This document shows positions 1 through 12,839 of a stretch of 64,000 bases of DNA, one piece after another. The notes below the pieces were generated by a model. The model was not told the origin of the DNA. It made no database searches and saw only the letters and a list, made by a program, of their open reading frames with translations. This DNA is from Vicugna pacos (Eukaryota > Chordata > Mammalia > Artiodactyla > Camelidae), in assembly GCF_048564905.1 (NCBI RefSeq), contig NC_133005.1, positions 27,397,501-27,461,500 of the forward strand, given 5' to 3'. Both the position numbers and the translations under genes were made by a program. Each line of letters starts with the position of its first letter. The first letter of the stretch is position 1.

Positions 1-830
1 TTGAGAATATGGTTACGGCAAGGAGATCAGCAAGTTGAGTAATGAGCCAGGTAGGACCCGGGGAAAGGAAAGTTAAGGAAGCAGAAGATCTGAAGAAGCT
101 ACTGAGTAAAAAAGGCAGATGCTTCAGAGCCTCTAAATGCGTGTTCAGCTACTGAAGTTCAGTAGACATCTAAAGATTCTCCCCTTTCCTGGGAGCTGCC
201 CTGCTGTGTCATCTACACACTACAGGAATGGTCCTTGGCTGCCCTGTTTGCCAACTATAATTTATGGCCATGGCTTCCTGGACTCAGGTGGGCATTTGGT
301 CCATGCTAGGTCAGCATCCTTCCCTGAGAATTTGTAACTGGCAGTAAGAGACTCCATCCTCAGCTTGGTTCTCTTGCAAAGAGAAGAAAACTTGGAACTT
401 ATAGTAGGTATTTCCACAACTCTAATTCCTGGTTCCAGCTGTGTGTGCTCTTAAGTTCTGAAACATCCCTGCACTGCCTCTGTTTTAAGCTATTTGGGTG
501 GGTTTGTTCCCTGCATCCCAAAGGATTCTCACCAAGGCAACAAGTAAAGTTTAAGATGTAGTCAGAGCAGAGCTCAGGAACTGAATAAAGCTGTCGTAAG
601 ATGCAGTCAGAGCTGCTGGGAACTGCACTAAGAGTGGCTGGGTGGAAAAGAAAGAGACTGTAGAAAAGTTAACTGAGATTTATTCTAGTCTTCTTCAACA
701 TCTGTATTTCTCAAAAATAAAAAACTATCATGCCTAGTCTAGTGAATTTTTGCTGACAAAGTCAGTACCGATCTTAGAAAAGACAAGATTAACTTTGTCA
801 ATAAGATTCTCAGCAAAAGCAAAGGACTTC

Positions 831-941
831 AAGGCCAGTCATAGCTCAGTGGTAGAGTGCATGTTTAGCATGCACAAGGTCCTTGGTTCAATCCCCAGTA
901 CCTCCATTAAAAAATTTTTTTTAATTAAAAAAAAAAAAAGG
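831..941 (+). repeat. Vic-1-type tRNA-Ala SINE
   Basis: The A-box (tagctcagtggtagagtgc) and B-box (ggttcaatcccc) are followed by cctccattaaaaa and an A-rich tail. A 10-bp direct repeat, aaaggacttc, flanks it at 821-830 and 942-951 and marks the target-site duplication. Confidence 0.9.
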
Positions 942-1285
942 AAAGGACTTCCAACTTAATTTCCTATTGAACAATGAACCTCATCAGAGTCTTGGTTCTT
1001 GTGGAGCACAGAACAATTTTATGCTAACTGAACATCAGTGTATCTCAAATTATAGGCCTCACGCTGGAGTTGATCTCTCTATCAGATCAAACCACCAGTG
1101 ACTCAATGTTTCTGCTATTCTCTTAACTGCTTGCTGCCTTCTATTCGAGCCTACTCAAAGAGAAGTTAAGAAATGAAGGAGAGAATCGGGCACTGTGAAC
1201 TAGCTATGAAATAAAATACAGGGTTTGGATGGGAGGAATATAAAGACACAAATTCCTGTTGCAGAATGAACATTTCCCGTGTAGT

Positions 1286-1530
1286 AATCTCAGACTTATT
1301 GAGGAACCCCCTCCACCAACACCAGGCTCATTCATTAAACAATTATGTATTTACTGAAGCTCCACTACCAGACCCTGGACTGAGCTCTGAGGACAAAACA
1401 GTAAACAAGAGATGTGATCCCTGCTCTAACAGAGATTATGTTCTAGACAGGGAGGCAGACAATAAACACACAAATCAGCCAATTCATAATAACAGCTTGT
1501 GATGAGTGCCGTGAAAGAAATAAATAGGAT
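1286..1530 (+). repeat. ancient mammalian interspersed repeat, family unresolved
   Basis: This degenerate stretch resembles the widespread motif with cattaaacaattatgtatt, a gaggacaaaacagtaaac core and a tail of cagacaataaacacac. Similar degenerate blocks occur near 20,470-20,640, 26,620-26,790 and 33,090-33,370. I could not assign a family by eye. Confidence 0.45.
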
Positions 1531-1559
1531 ACTATGGTAGAAAATTGAGGAAGAAGACA

Positions 1560-2160
1560 TTTATTCTATTAGTAGTCAGGAAAGTGCAAATTAAATTCAA
1601 TGAGATGTGATTTCATACATACCAGAAGGGAAAAACTTTAAAGTCAGATAATGCCAAGTGTTGGCCAAGATGTAGAGAAATAAAGATTCTCATATGCTGT
1701 TGGTGGGCATGTAGACTGGAACAACTACAATTATAGTTTGGTAATTTTTAGTGAAGTTAAGAGGTGTCTACCCTACAGAAGTTTTACTTTTAGGTATAAT
1801 CTAAAGAAATTCTCAAACATGCACACACGCACAAAAAGATACACAGAGATGTACATGCAGTCTTATTTTTAATGTCAAAAAACTGAAGTAGCCTAAATAG
1901 TCATCAAATAGGGAAACAAAGAAATTATGACCTATTCATATAATGAAATACAGATAAAAATGAACAAACTAGAACTGTAAGCATTAATACATAGAGAAAA
2001 TCCTGAAAACACAATGCTGAGTAGAAACGCAGAAGTTTATGTGTATGATACACGACGTATGTAGATTTTTTAAAAAGCAACACTATATAGATAGTACATG
2101 TTTGCATACATATATTTAAAGCATGAAAACTTGGAGAAGGAACATGCACTACCTTTAGGA
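1560..2160 (+). repeat. old L1 fragment (ORF2 3' part)
   Basis: The stretch has typical L1 ORF2 tail wording: a caaattaaattcaatgagatg region, ctgttggtgggcatgtagac, then an A-rich stretch around 1,860-2,000. It is diverged, with no open frame kept, and sits in an NDRG3 intron. Confidence 0.65.
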
Positions 2161-5100
2161 CTTGATTCCCTCGGAGGTGATATATTCAGAAAGGGAACTT
2201 AAGCAGGCTTCTCTCTCATGTTTTATCTTTTGAGAGAAAAAATAAAGAGGGAGAGAGAGAGAAGCCAGCTCCTGCCAGATGAGTGACACTGCAGGAGAAC
2301 TCAAATTGTAGGTAATACACAACGATCTGTTATCTTTACAGTCTAGTTGCTAGAGCCTTCCTTCTGTCATATCCAAGCACACAGTCTGGCTTAGATACCC
2401 TGGCTTGGCCTCAGCTGTACTACTGAGAACTGAAGAAAAAACCCAGTTTACAGTTTGGCCCTAAGGTTAGCAGGACCTCCCAAGGCCTGGTGATTGATGG
2501 GGATGGTGTGTGTGGTGGCAGCTGGTTGGGGTGGAGTGCGGAGAGGGATAGTGAGCTGTCAGGGAAGTTCAGGAGGAGGATGAAAAGGGAGATGTAACAG
2601 ATGGGGCAAAAGGGAAGACATTAAAAGTAGACGAGGCAATAGGGCAAATTACTTTGTTCTTTCATAATCTGGGTGAAATTCACAGTTAAAATTGGCTTAT
2701 AAAGTTTCTGCTCTTTATGGATATCTCAGCCCCTACCTCCCCATAATGCCCTCAACTGCAATAACGACCAAAGTATGAAAGGGCCAAGAGTCCTGGGCCC
2801 TACCCGTCAATCCTGTTGCCCTATTTGGAGCCACCCTCAGTCGTCAGTGTCTCATATAGTTTCTCTTCATTTTCGAAGTATCTGAATGTTCTTAGAATAA
2901 AGAAGATGAAAAGAAAGCAGACATTCACCTCCATGTGGTCTTGTAAAGACATCCTATGTGAACTCGTGTGTGAATGGCTTGAACAACTCTCCATTTGGAG
3001 ATGAGTGTGCAGAGACCCTGGCTACGGAGCTGATTTAATGGTCAGGCCACTGCAGGGGACCCTTCTGCTTTAGCCAACTATCTTCTGCTTCACTGGCTGC
3101 TTCTCCAGTTACCTCCCCCTTCGCCCCAGTGTTCCAGAGGGTGTGACTGCACAATCAGAGTGTCTAATGGGCTCTGGTCATAGATCTTTCCCAGCACTCT
3201 GATTGCCTACCACCTCCAAGGCTACATACTTCTGAATGTGATCCCTTATTCTCCAGGCTTACGAAGCAACCTGACATCCTATTGATCCCCAACACACTTC
3301 TCCATCCTGGGCTGCCTCTCCCCCTTAATCAAAAATGTAGTTTAAGAGTCAGTTTAAGAATTTAAGAGTTTAGGATATCACCATTAATTGACAATAATCA
3401 ATTTTCACCTTTGCTCTCAGTCCCCTTTCTTCAGCTAAATGTGCTATCACCTGAGTTATACAACCTGACTTGGTATCTCCTCTGAACTTCGTTAAATTTT
3501 GATCTTGTTAAGCCTGTTAGTGCTTCTTCCTCTCTGGCCAGTCTGAAAGAGTTTCGGTAAACTTGTATGGCAACATACCCTTGGAAACATATAGTATGAA
3601 TTTTACTCTGTTTCTAATAAGCAGGCTACTGTGTGAGCCTTGGGTAAAGTTTTTGTTATTTATCATATAGGACAATTTAATATAATACTCCCATTACCTC
3701 ACCTCTGTGTAGTTGTATAAAATTCATTTGCATGACCTCTTTTAATCCCGTAGTGAAAGAATCTGCCTCCACAATTACTCAGCCTTCTGCCTATTAGTAA
3801 ATCATTCTCCTTTTTAAAGTTCTATAATACACTTTTCCGGACTCTAGCTTCAGCTCTCCTCTCTTACCAATTATATCTTTCAGTCTAGTTCAATCAACAC
3901 TCTTTCAGACACCTACTTTTACTGTTCAACTACCCACACGCTCAGACTTCTCACTAATTATGCTCTTCATTTGAAAGCTTCCTCTGCAATATGTCAACAT
4001 AAAATCTATCTTTTCCTCCTTCAAAGCCAACTCCAATATCTTTTCACATAGCCTTAGTTAACAATGAAGAAGAAAAAGAGTGAATGATTATTTAACCCAG
4101 TCAACATCCCAAAACACCTTTAGAACATGGACTCTCTAGGAAAGTTTAGGTAGGAAGGGGTCTGGGTTTAGCCAATTCAAACACTCCATTCTCTGGCCAG
4201 TGAGTGGTCCAGGGATGTGCATGTGACACCCCCCCCCCATGAGACCCATGCTAAGCCAACAAGACTCCTCCACTGGCCTTTTCCTTCAAGTTACAGGTAA
4301 AGATCTTCTCTCAGCAGTGAGGCTGCGAAGCTGGAAGGATACGAATTTTGAGCATTTGGCAGCCATCATGCCCATGGTGAGACAGAGCTTGTCAGAGAAA
4401 GAAATCCTCTAGTGACAGGAGAAAGGGGAACTGAGATTGGAGTTGGTGATAAAAAGGGCCTTAATATTTTCTATAAGATGCTTTTTTTATCCCCAAATGA
4501 GAATAAAGTCACCTATACCCTCAGAACTTAATAATCAACCTCCCCCTCTTCCTCCCCATAAAACAACAAAACCAAACCAAAAGGGGACAGGTGCATATCT
4601 CAAGGGGAGAACCTGTGAACAAAGGCCATCAGAAAGGAAAAGCACAAAGCAGAAGTGTGGGTAGGTCAGCAATAATTCCAGTTTTCCTGGGTATGCGTGG
4701 GGTCCACAAAGCGAAGCAGTGGGACGAAAGGCTGAAAGGGGGACTGGGGCCACGTTCACATCCTTCAAGCCAAGGGGAGGAGCGTGGAACTGGTCAAGCC
4801 CTCTAACACAGAAGGCAGTAGGTTGTTGAATCTCAGCTCTTTCCAGACACCTCTTTTCTGTGGAAGGAACTTTCAGTTATTTGTTTCACCTAATTCTTAT
4901 TTCATAACAGAGCCCATTCACCAAGTGATCTGCAAGGGTTTAAAGCTGTTTATACCCCTTTGGAAGAGGCAGTTGCATACATACATTTGAACTGTGAAAC
5001 TAAAGATCAGTCCTCACAGGAATGTCCTATCAATCAGTCCTCTACACAGTTACTGCAGTTTAAACAGTCAGCATGAAATTACTCAGCCCTTAGCCAGGCC

Positions 5101-5280
5101 TGCATTACCACAGGAGCAAGAACGCCATTCTTGTGAGTTCACTCCATTATCAGCCTCTTCTACAGGAATGATATATCCTGGCAGAGAGCAGCTTTTCACT
5201 CTCCATTAATATTTATTGAGTACCCCTCTGGTAAAAGTGTTAGGCAATTTGACAAGATATGTCCAGAGCCTTAAGTATGT
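2160..5280. other. NDRG3: NDRG3 intron, mostly unassigned
   Basis: I see no exon, RNA gene or strong repeat here. Parts at 3,000-3,330 and 3,840-4,070 have the pyrimidine-rich wording of L2 3' ends but are too worn to call. A run of nine C occurs near 4,232. Confidence 0.4.
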
Positions 5281-5300
5281 TCAATCCAAGAATCCATCTA

Positions 5301-5426
5301 AGGAAGGGGGGAGGGTATAGCTCAGTGGTAGGGTGCATGCTTAGCATGCAAGAGGTCCTGGGTTCAATCCCCAGTATCTCTGTTAAAAAATAAATAAATC
5401 AATGAACCTAATCACCTCCCCCTCAA
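5301..5426 (+). repeat. Vic-1-type SINE with perfect 14-bp target duplication
   Basis: This near-consensus copy starts gggggagggtatagctcag, has intact A and B boxes, an AAATAAAT tail and the family's 3' cacctcccc end. The 14-bp repeat caagaatccatcta is identical at 5,287-5,300 and 5,427-5,440, suggesting a fairly recent insertion. Confidence 0.95.
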
Positions 5427-5440
5427 CAAGAATCCATCTA

Positions 5441-6140
5441 CGGAAATAATCCAATGTGTACATAAAATTTATGCACGAAAGCGTTCAGTGAACTGAATAT
5501 ATTGTAAGCAATCTAACTTCTAAAAATAATGGAATAGTTAAGTCATGGTATAGCCATCTGATGAAATAACAGGCAGTCATTAGAGATTAGTTTCTCATGA
5601 GAGTTTTAAAATGACATAGAAATGAGATTGTGTTCTAGTATTGTCAGAAACGGAGATACAAAATTGTACACCCAGGGGGAGAGGATAGCTCAGTGGAAGA
5701 GTATGTGCCCAGCAAGCACAAGGTCCTGGGTTCAATCCCCAGTACCACCTTTAAAAATAAATAAATAAATAAAAACCCAATTATCTTCCTCCCAAATAAA
5801 ATAATAAATTTAAAAAATAATAACAAAAGAGAATAATCCAAAATTGTATATCCAGTGTGACCAACCATACACATTTTAAAATTATTTTTATAAAAATTAC
5901 ACACACACACACCTCAATATTAAACATATTTACATGGTCGTCCCTGGATTCTAGGATTATGAGCTTTTCTCTAGCTATTTAAAATTCTCTGTGCTTTCTA
6001 AATACTCAACTATAAGCGTGTACTCTTATGATAACAGAATATAAAAGTAAAAACTAGAAAGAAGTATAATAAAGCATGGCTATCTCTAGGTAGCAGGATT
6101 ATAGGTAACCTTTATTTTTACACTTTTCTGAATTTCCTAA
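5441..6140 (+). repeat. old L1 fragment interrupted by a SINE
   Basis: A diverged L1 3' region (aaaataatggaatagttaa, later gcatggctatctctaggtag and the 3' end near 6,130) flanks the SINE at 5,674-5,838. Confidence 0.5.
5674..5838 (+). repeat. Vic-1-type SINE
   Basis: The tRNA-derived head begins ggggagaggatagctcag, the B-box is intact and the tail is (AAAT)n. An imperfect duplication, acaaaattgtacacccag near 5,658 and ccaaaattgtatatccag near 5,838, flanks it. Confidence 0.88.
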
Positions 6141-6286
6141 ATTGTTTATTATACACAACATACAGCATATTTATTTATGTCATATGCAAACATTAAACAT
6201 TACACATAAAGTTTCAGAAATATGTGAGAAATAACAATGATGACGTTTATACAAACATGATTATAACTTCATAAAAAGTACGTGTG

Positions 6287-6513
6287 GGGGGGTGGGAAGG
6301 GACAGATTGGGATTTCAAAATGTAGAACAGATAAACAAGATTATACTGTATAGCACAGGGAAATATATACAAGATCTTACGGTAGCTCACAGGAAAAAAA
6401 ATGTGACAATGAATATATATATATATGTTCATGTATGACTGAAAAATTGTGCTCTTCACTGGAATTTGACACGACATTGTAAAATGATTATAACTCAATA
6501 AAAAATGTTTAAA
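6287..6513 (+). repeat. 5'-truncated L1 3' end, young
   Basis: This is the last 230 bases of a camelid L1 3' UTR, starting in a G-rich tract (ggggtgggaagggacagatt) and ending with a poly(A) tail. A 14-bp duplication with one mismatch (aaaaagtacgtgtg at 6,273-6,286; aaaaagtatgtgtg at 6,514-6,527) flanks it. A second copy truncated at the same place is at 25,155-25,392. Confidence 0.85.
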
Positions 6514-6779
6514 AAAAAGTATGTGTGCATGTAGAGAAGCACTGGAATTGTCTATGGGGAGAGTTGTTTGAAAATTAAAAGCAGCTTTGTGTACTTTTTT
6601 GTAAAGTTAAACATTGATTCCCCCAACTGCCCAATATTTTATCTTGAAAACTTTCAAACATACAGCCAAGTTGAAATAATTTTAACACCTGTATATGTAC
6701 TGCCTGGATTCTGCCATTGATATTTTACTATATTTGATTATCATACACCTGTCATTCCCCTCAATCCACCTTACTAATC

Positions 6780-6970
6780 CACGTTTTTTTAATTACAGTA
6801 TTGTTGATTTACAATGTTATACTAGTTTCAGGTATACAACACAGTGGTTCAAAAATTTTATAGATTACACTCCATTTAAAGTTTTTATGAAATATTGGTT
6901 ATATTTCCTGTGTTGTACAATATGTCCTTGTAGGTTATTTATTTTATACATAGTAGTTTGTACCTCTTAA
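6780..6970 (-). repeat. L1 3' end, older family
   Basis: On the plus strand it reads ttacagtattgttgattta and gtatacaacacagtggttc, the inverted 3' UTR of cetartiodactyl-type L1s. Confidence 0.75.
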
Positions 6971-9815
6971 CCCCTAGTTGTAATTACTTTTTTAAAGCAA
7001 TATATCATATACACAGAGAAGCTATACCATTTGTCTCAGCTCTAATTCCAAATTTTCAAACAGTCTCACAAGCAGAGGAAAATTAAGCAGCACTAAAGCA
7101 GACTGATGGACAATAAGCCTACTGATTCATTGTTTCAACTGGCAGAAGGCCTTCTCCTTTCTCATCAATTCTAAGCATGTAACCTCTAACAACTTCCCTC
7201 ATTACTCTATACCCAAATATAACTGCTGTTTGCCTCAGGGGAGCTATATAGCAATGAAGTCACTAGGACAATCAAAGAACCAAGAGAAATGGTACAATTT
7301 TAACTATATTTTCAATTATTCAAACAAACAAACAAAAAGCATGTAGCTGATTAGTAAAGAAAACAGAGCAGGGGGCAGGGAGCCAGGGAAGGCAGTTCAG
7401 ACTAAATTTATAAGCTTGGTTGTGATGCTAAAATAACTTCCCAGGATATCACCCAAGATTCTTTAAAGATTTTTCTGAGTCAAGACAGATCAGAAGGAAG
7501 CGCTGATTAACTGGCTTCCGTTAACCCTGTGCCATAGTTATGCTAACAAACAAAACCAATGACACGGCTGAATACCTTTCCTAAGTGACAATGCTGGATT
7601 TAGATTTGCTCTGCTTTGTCTCCTAAGAATGCACAGTGGTTTCCAGGAAGCCTTCAGGCAAACTGGGCCACTCTAGACTTCTCAAGTCACAGTTCCTACC
7701 TCCTGGATCTTTTATCATCTGTCTCTAGACTCCTGACCCAGTCTCCAGAACATCACATAAACCTTTAACAAAGAGATAGATGGGAAAGGCAACAGAAGAG
7801 TATTCATGAGTGCTGAGAGGAGGAAAAAAGGAGAGCCTATGATTTTTTTCCTTCTTTAGAACACAGAGACCATGTACATTCAAAACCAGTGACAGACATG
7901 TGACAAATAGTGACAAACACTTGCCATCATTTTATTTGTATCAGAACTGAATGTAAAGTTATATTTAATGAGGCTAGAATATGTTATATTAAAACTTCAT
8001 CCAAAATATCAAGAATTTTTGCCAGACTATTTTTAAGCCTTAATATTAAAAAGTGATTGATAATTATATTTCTAAAACTCAATTTCATTTATATCTAAGT
8101 ATATTTATCTGCGAAAAAAATCCTAAAGGATATATACCAAAATATTAACACTGGTGAGGTAACAGGTGATTTTTATTTATTTACTTTTTGGTATTTTCTT
8201 ATCTATTTTGCAATAAGCACATTTTTTTAAATAGTCCAATTTGGGTTTGGGAGGGGATGCTCAATTTGATGGAAATAAATGCTTCCACACTTTTAGGTGA
8301 GAGTATATATATACTAATTCTGGAATTCCTCACCTTAAATGTTACTGTCAACCTCTCAAATGATCTCCTTCTAGGTAAATTATATCAAATATTAACAGCA
8401 ATCAAGTTCAACTGGTTCAACCTAGGATCCAAACCACAACTGAAGTCAGATCAAATTAAAAACAACTAAACCCAAACTTGATTGCCACCACGTACCAAAA
8501 AATAATAACTTTCTTGTTTTTGAGCAAAGAGTCTATAGCAACTGATTCCCTAACAACACCAGGCTGATTCTGTTGTAAAGGTAAAGTACACCAAACAGTC
8601 ACACCAAGAGATGTTTGGCATGAGATTCAAAAATCTGTAACAATGCTATGAGCCCTCCCCTTCCAAAGTGAGTCCTGCCAAGGAACCCCAGCTTTACATA
8701 CAACTCAACTCCTTGCCACATCTCAGCTCTGGCCATTTCCAGGTAAGAAAGAACGGGCAATGGATTCAGGACGAATGGGGTTTCTTAACCCTAATTCCAC
8801 CCAATGGAAAGTTACAGAACCTGATTCTCAATTTCTTCATTTATAATAAAAACCACCTTGTGATACTGCTCCAAGGACTGGAGATGATGTATGTTCAGTA
8901 TCTACAGTAGATACCCAATAAGTCATTATGCTATGACTGGTTTGCCTATGAGATAGATATTACTTCTTCATTTTGAGGCTAATACTATATGGAGAGATTT
9001 CACTGTGCTTAACATAAAATGCATACCTGAAAATATCCACTTGCCTGGGGGTGTACAAGTTGGCTGAATCCTGTACGCAAGGAAGTTCACTTCCCTGCAC
9101 CTTCCCTTCCCGCCTAGTCTACTTCACGTTGCTGCGGACAGCCACTGTTATGACCTCTACCTCAAAAGTAGGAGAGTCACGGGCTTATAAGGTTCCCATT
9201 TCCATGCACTCAGTCCTTCCCGTTTCTTTCAGGGCCAGTCAAGGGATAAAGCAGGAAGACGGCTAGCTGCTGGTTCACTTTACTGATTTCCAAAGTGGCA
9301 ATAGAGCTACAGGCAAAAGCAGACTAAGAAGAACAGTTTATCATTTAAGAAAATACTGATGCGTCAGGCTGAATTTTGCGTTTCCAAAGATAAAACCAAG
9401 AGATGGCTGCAGTTTGCATTAATAAAGCTTAATTTGGCCTTTTCTTTTAGGAAAAGATTTTGTTGTTGGTGAGTCTCCCCTTCAAATTCCCCTCCCCCAC
9501 CTTTTCTGCAGTGAGGTGACAACCGTCTATTTGATGTCTGTGACCAGGGTATCCAACATCATTTGAGGAAAGATCTTAATTTCAAAAAGAGAGCTCCACC
9601 CAATAACCTGCAACCACAGAACAGGTACTGGGCAGGCAATTTTTGAACACAATAGCTAATCATTTTAAATAAACTAGATCCAATAACCAAAAGAACATGA
9701 AGGAGTCATGATTAGCTATGAAGAGAGCTCCACCTCTACAAGACCACCAGCACAGGGAGGGAAGCACTGCAGAGGTCCTGTACACAGCCCTCCTCGGTGC
9801 TTGTACAGTCCTTAC
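6971..9815. other. NDRG3: NDRG3 intron 3, mostly unassigned
   Basis: No exon, RNA gene or confident repeat is seen. A+T-rich L1-like text lies around 7,930-8,230. The open frame at 8,188-8,469 falls in this A+T-rich sequence and has no recognisable protein. Confidence 0.4.
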
Positions 9816-9851
9816 CTGACAGTCAAAGTCCTGGAAGTTTCGTGTACCATT
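9816..9851 (-). CDS. NDRG3: NDRG3 coding exon 3 (12 codons)
   Basis: The 36-base exon encodes NGTRNFQDFDCQ, matching human NDRG3 residues 20-31. It is preceded by an acceptor ending GACAG and followed by the donor GTAAG. Both boundaries are phase 0, so it joins directly to the AAG (Lys19) that ends exon 2. It is far too short to stand out as an open frame and was found from the peptide and splice sites. Confidence 0.95.
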
Positions 9852-11080
9852 CTGTCAACAGAAGGCAGAAAACACAGTCAGTTTCCCCATGTGGCTTCCC
9901 CAAATGTGCAGCAAATTCAGTTCACAGTGAAAGCAGTGCATGTGCAGCCTCTTGGTTGCCCTAAAACCAAAATGGTTCCCTTCCAAAGGCTTCAGAGGCA
10001 GCTGGGTGGGTTCCTAACACGTCTCAGTAAAAGGTGAGTCTTTGGAGGTGAGGTTACACTTTGGTGGGTTTCCTATGAAGATGAAGGAAAGGAGCCCGGT
10101 TTCCCAGTAAAGTCTGTAACTTCTTGTCTCCTTACCTAAGGAGAGCAGGGAGAACTTGTGGGCAGAGTAAGACATAGGTCAGAGCCTGAGAGCACATTCA
10201 CAACCCACAAGGGGGGTTACTTGGAAGGAAAGGAGCTGGAGGCCAACCCTGAGAGGTGCAAAGGCAGGCAGGAGCCAGAGTGCCCAGGACAAGGAAGCAA
10301 AGAAAGAATTAAGAAGAGAAAGATGTAGATGGATCAGAAACGGAAGACTGAAATTTAACAAGGGAGAAAGACAGCGTCACTGAAGGAGGGAAAGAAAGAA
10401 AGATAAAACAGGGTTCTTAATACACTGGCATATCTGTTGCATCCCATGAAACTGCTGATAAGAAAAAGGACAAATCACTGAATCATTTAAAAAGTAGAAC
10501 ACAGTCAAAAGATCTAGGGAGAATTCACCAAGCTTCTAAAATGAGATTATATCATAGTAATGTTTGATTGTGCGCGCACACACACACACACACAAAATCA
10601 GTAGCGATGACTCAGAGGCATTTTTGTAGCATTTTAGATGCCAGAGTTGCAAGAGCATGATGTAAGACTATAAAAAGGGTGATGAGTGATGTGTTTGGGA
10701 GAAAAAAAAAAACCTTCTGATTTCATTTTTCTTAAAATAAAAGCCCCTCCCCTGAAAAAAACCTCTCATTTTTCAGAAACTATGTTATCATAATGTATCT
10801 GTCTACAAGTTCCCAGAAGGTGTGCAGCTGCAATAATAATAAACACCTTCCCAAAAGCTGCCCCTCCAGAGCAGATCGAGATACCTGATGCCAAGGGAGT
10901 TCTAAGCAATCCCACCCCACTTGAAGGAGATCCTCGTAGAAACAGTTCTGTATCCTACCACCCACACTGCTGGCAGGACAAAACAGAGAGGTTAAAAGCA
11001 CAGCCAAATGTGGTTAAAAAAACAAACAAACCCCAAAAAACAAACTGTCCTCCCTGTGAAGGGAACGAGCAGAGCCAGCT
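9852..11080. other. NDRG3: NDRG3 intron 2 segment, no clear features
   Basis: This purine-rich intronic sequence contains a short CA microsatellite at 10,574-10,594. No exon or RNA gene is seen. Confidence 0.4.
10574..10594. repeat. CA microsatellite
   Basis: About ten CA units follow a gcgcgca lead-in. Confidence 0.9.
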
Positions 11081-11084
11081 GGGA

Positions 11085-11305
11085 TGATGTAGACTGTCCA
11101 ATACAATGTCCACTCTCCAATACGGCGGCCATTAGCCACGTGTGCCAATTTAACCTGAATTTAAAATTCAGTCTCGCAGTCACATTAGCCACATTTCAAA
11201 TGCTCAGTAAACTCATGAGGCTAGTGGCTACTATATTATTGTGCAGTGTAGATACAGAGCATTTCCACCAATTGCAGAAACTTCTGCAGGACAGCACTGA
11301 TCCAG
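11085..11305. repeat. hAT-type non-autonomous DNA transposon, probable
   Basis: The text gtccaatac...ggccattagccacgtg, then ctagtggctac, then acagcactg is characteristic of a widespread old mammalian MITE whose copies carry agccacatgtggc-type palindromes. The exact family is not settled. Confidence 0.55.
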
Positions 11306-11929
11306 ACAGAAAGCTTTTAAAGGAATAAGGTTATGGATGAACAGCCCGTATTTCTTTAAAAGGTGGCAGTAAGGTCACAATAGATTACCAATCACAGAGA
11401 GACTGTAGATGACACTGAGAACACGAGAAAGTGGTAGGGGCAGCTAGTCTGGAGTGTTAGTCCTGGCATGAAACCAAGTTCACAAAATAAAGCCTGATGC
11501 AGTCACAGCATGGAAAGATAACTAAGATGCCATGCAGCTGGGACTGGGTAGCACATTTCCAAGGAATGCTGCCACCAGCAAAAAGGATCATAGTGTTCCC
11601 GCGGTCCCATTAGCCCCATAAAATTCTGGAGAACTCCTTCAGAGAAGTCATTGTGCTTAATTTCTAGTTAGACTGTGAGAGGCAGAAGGAAGGGCCCTCT
11701 CACAGACTAGGGTAGATCATTTGTAGAAGGATATAAATGACCAGCCAGTGAGTCCCTGGTCCCTGATTCAATTTGTACCTTCCACCACATATAATACAGG
11801 GCCTGGTATAAATCAGGTGCCTGATATATGTTTACAAAATGAGTAAGCCAATATAACAAAATTAAATGTTAAAAGATTTTTGTTAAGACTTCGGATCAAG
11901 GACAAACAAAACTTCCACTGCATTCCAGT

Positions 11930-12300
11930 TTAAGACATGATATGGTCATTAGATAAAAATAAAATAAGCTATAAAATGGTCTTCACAGTTTGACCTCAAC
12001 TATATTAAAATACGCACTAAAAAGGACTAGATGAAAAAAACATTAGCAATAGCAGCTATTTCTGAATAGAGAGATTATGGCAATTGCAATTGTCTTTATA
12101 TTTTTCTACAATAAGCATGTGCTTCACCTTTCATTATTAGAAAACTAGAAAAAAGGGATTTGTTATGGCACAAAAAGTATATTTGTAACTTAGTATTTAG
12201 TAATATATGATTTAAAGAGTCACTTAATCTTTTGAGTAATAATTTATAATGATGTCAAAACAGATCATATTAGACCGTCAATCTTACAGAGTCCCCAAAG
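11930..12300 (+). repeat. old L1 fragment, probable
   Basis: The L1 3'-UTR-like sequence includes gctatttctgaatagagag and a following ctttatatttttctacaat. It is diverged and its edges are uncertain. Confidence 0.4.
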
Positions 12301-12390
12301 GTTCCTTTAGAGATCATCTAGAAAAAATAAGAGAAAATCACTCTAGTCTGAACTAAAATAAAATCTTGGTCATGGAATAGAGACACACAT

Positions 12391-12533
12391 TCTTATTTTT
12401 TATTTTTTGCGGGGGTAGGGGGAGGTAATTAGGTTTATTTTTTAATTTTTTTTTTAATGGAGGTACTAGGGATTGAACCCAGGACCTTGTGCATGCTAAG
12501 CATGTGCTCTACCACTTGAGCTATACCCTCCCT
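12391..12533 (-). repeat. Vic-1-type SINE, inverted
   Basis: The plus strand reads ggaggtaattaggtttattt, then gggattgaacccaggacc and gagctataccctccc, the exact reverse of the family's tail, B-box and A-box. Confidence 0.92.
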
Positions 12534-12839
12534 ATGGAGACAAATTCTGATGAGCAATTTGAGAAGCAGCTGTCCTTGTATGCATGAATTCCCTTCCTCA
12601 CAAGCATGTGATCACAGTCATGAAGCATTTTGTGAGGCCCTGAAGCCTCAGAGATGAGCACAAAAAGAAATGTCAAAAGCAGAAAGAGGCAATCCTCTCC
12701 AGAAACCAAAGTGATCTCTGCCTTGTTGAGAACCTCACAGAAAAACAACTGTGGGTTCTTAATCCAATGTACACAGCTAGATTCCCGGGGAAAAGGTACC
12801 AATAATCAGAGGAACACTACCTAACACTTGTTTTTCTGT

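Noticed and set aside
5310-5385. tRNA-Ala-like gene
   Set aside because: The A/B boxes belong to a SINE: no intact cloverleaf acceptor stem, an A-rich tail, target duplications and ten sister copies in the window.
1-9815. NDRG3 exon 4 (EHDIETTHG...)
   Set aside because: Scanned for on the minus strand and not found; presumably left of the window.
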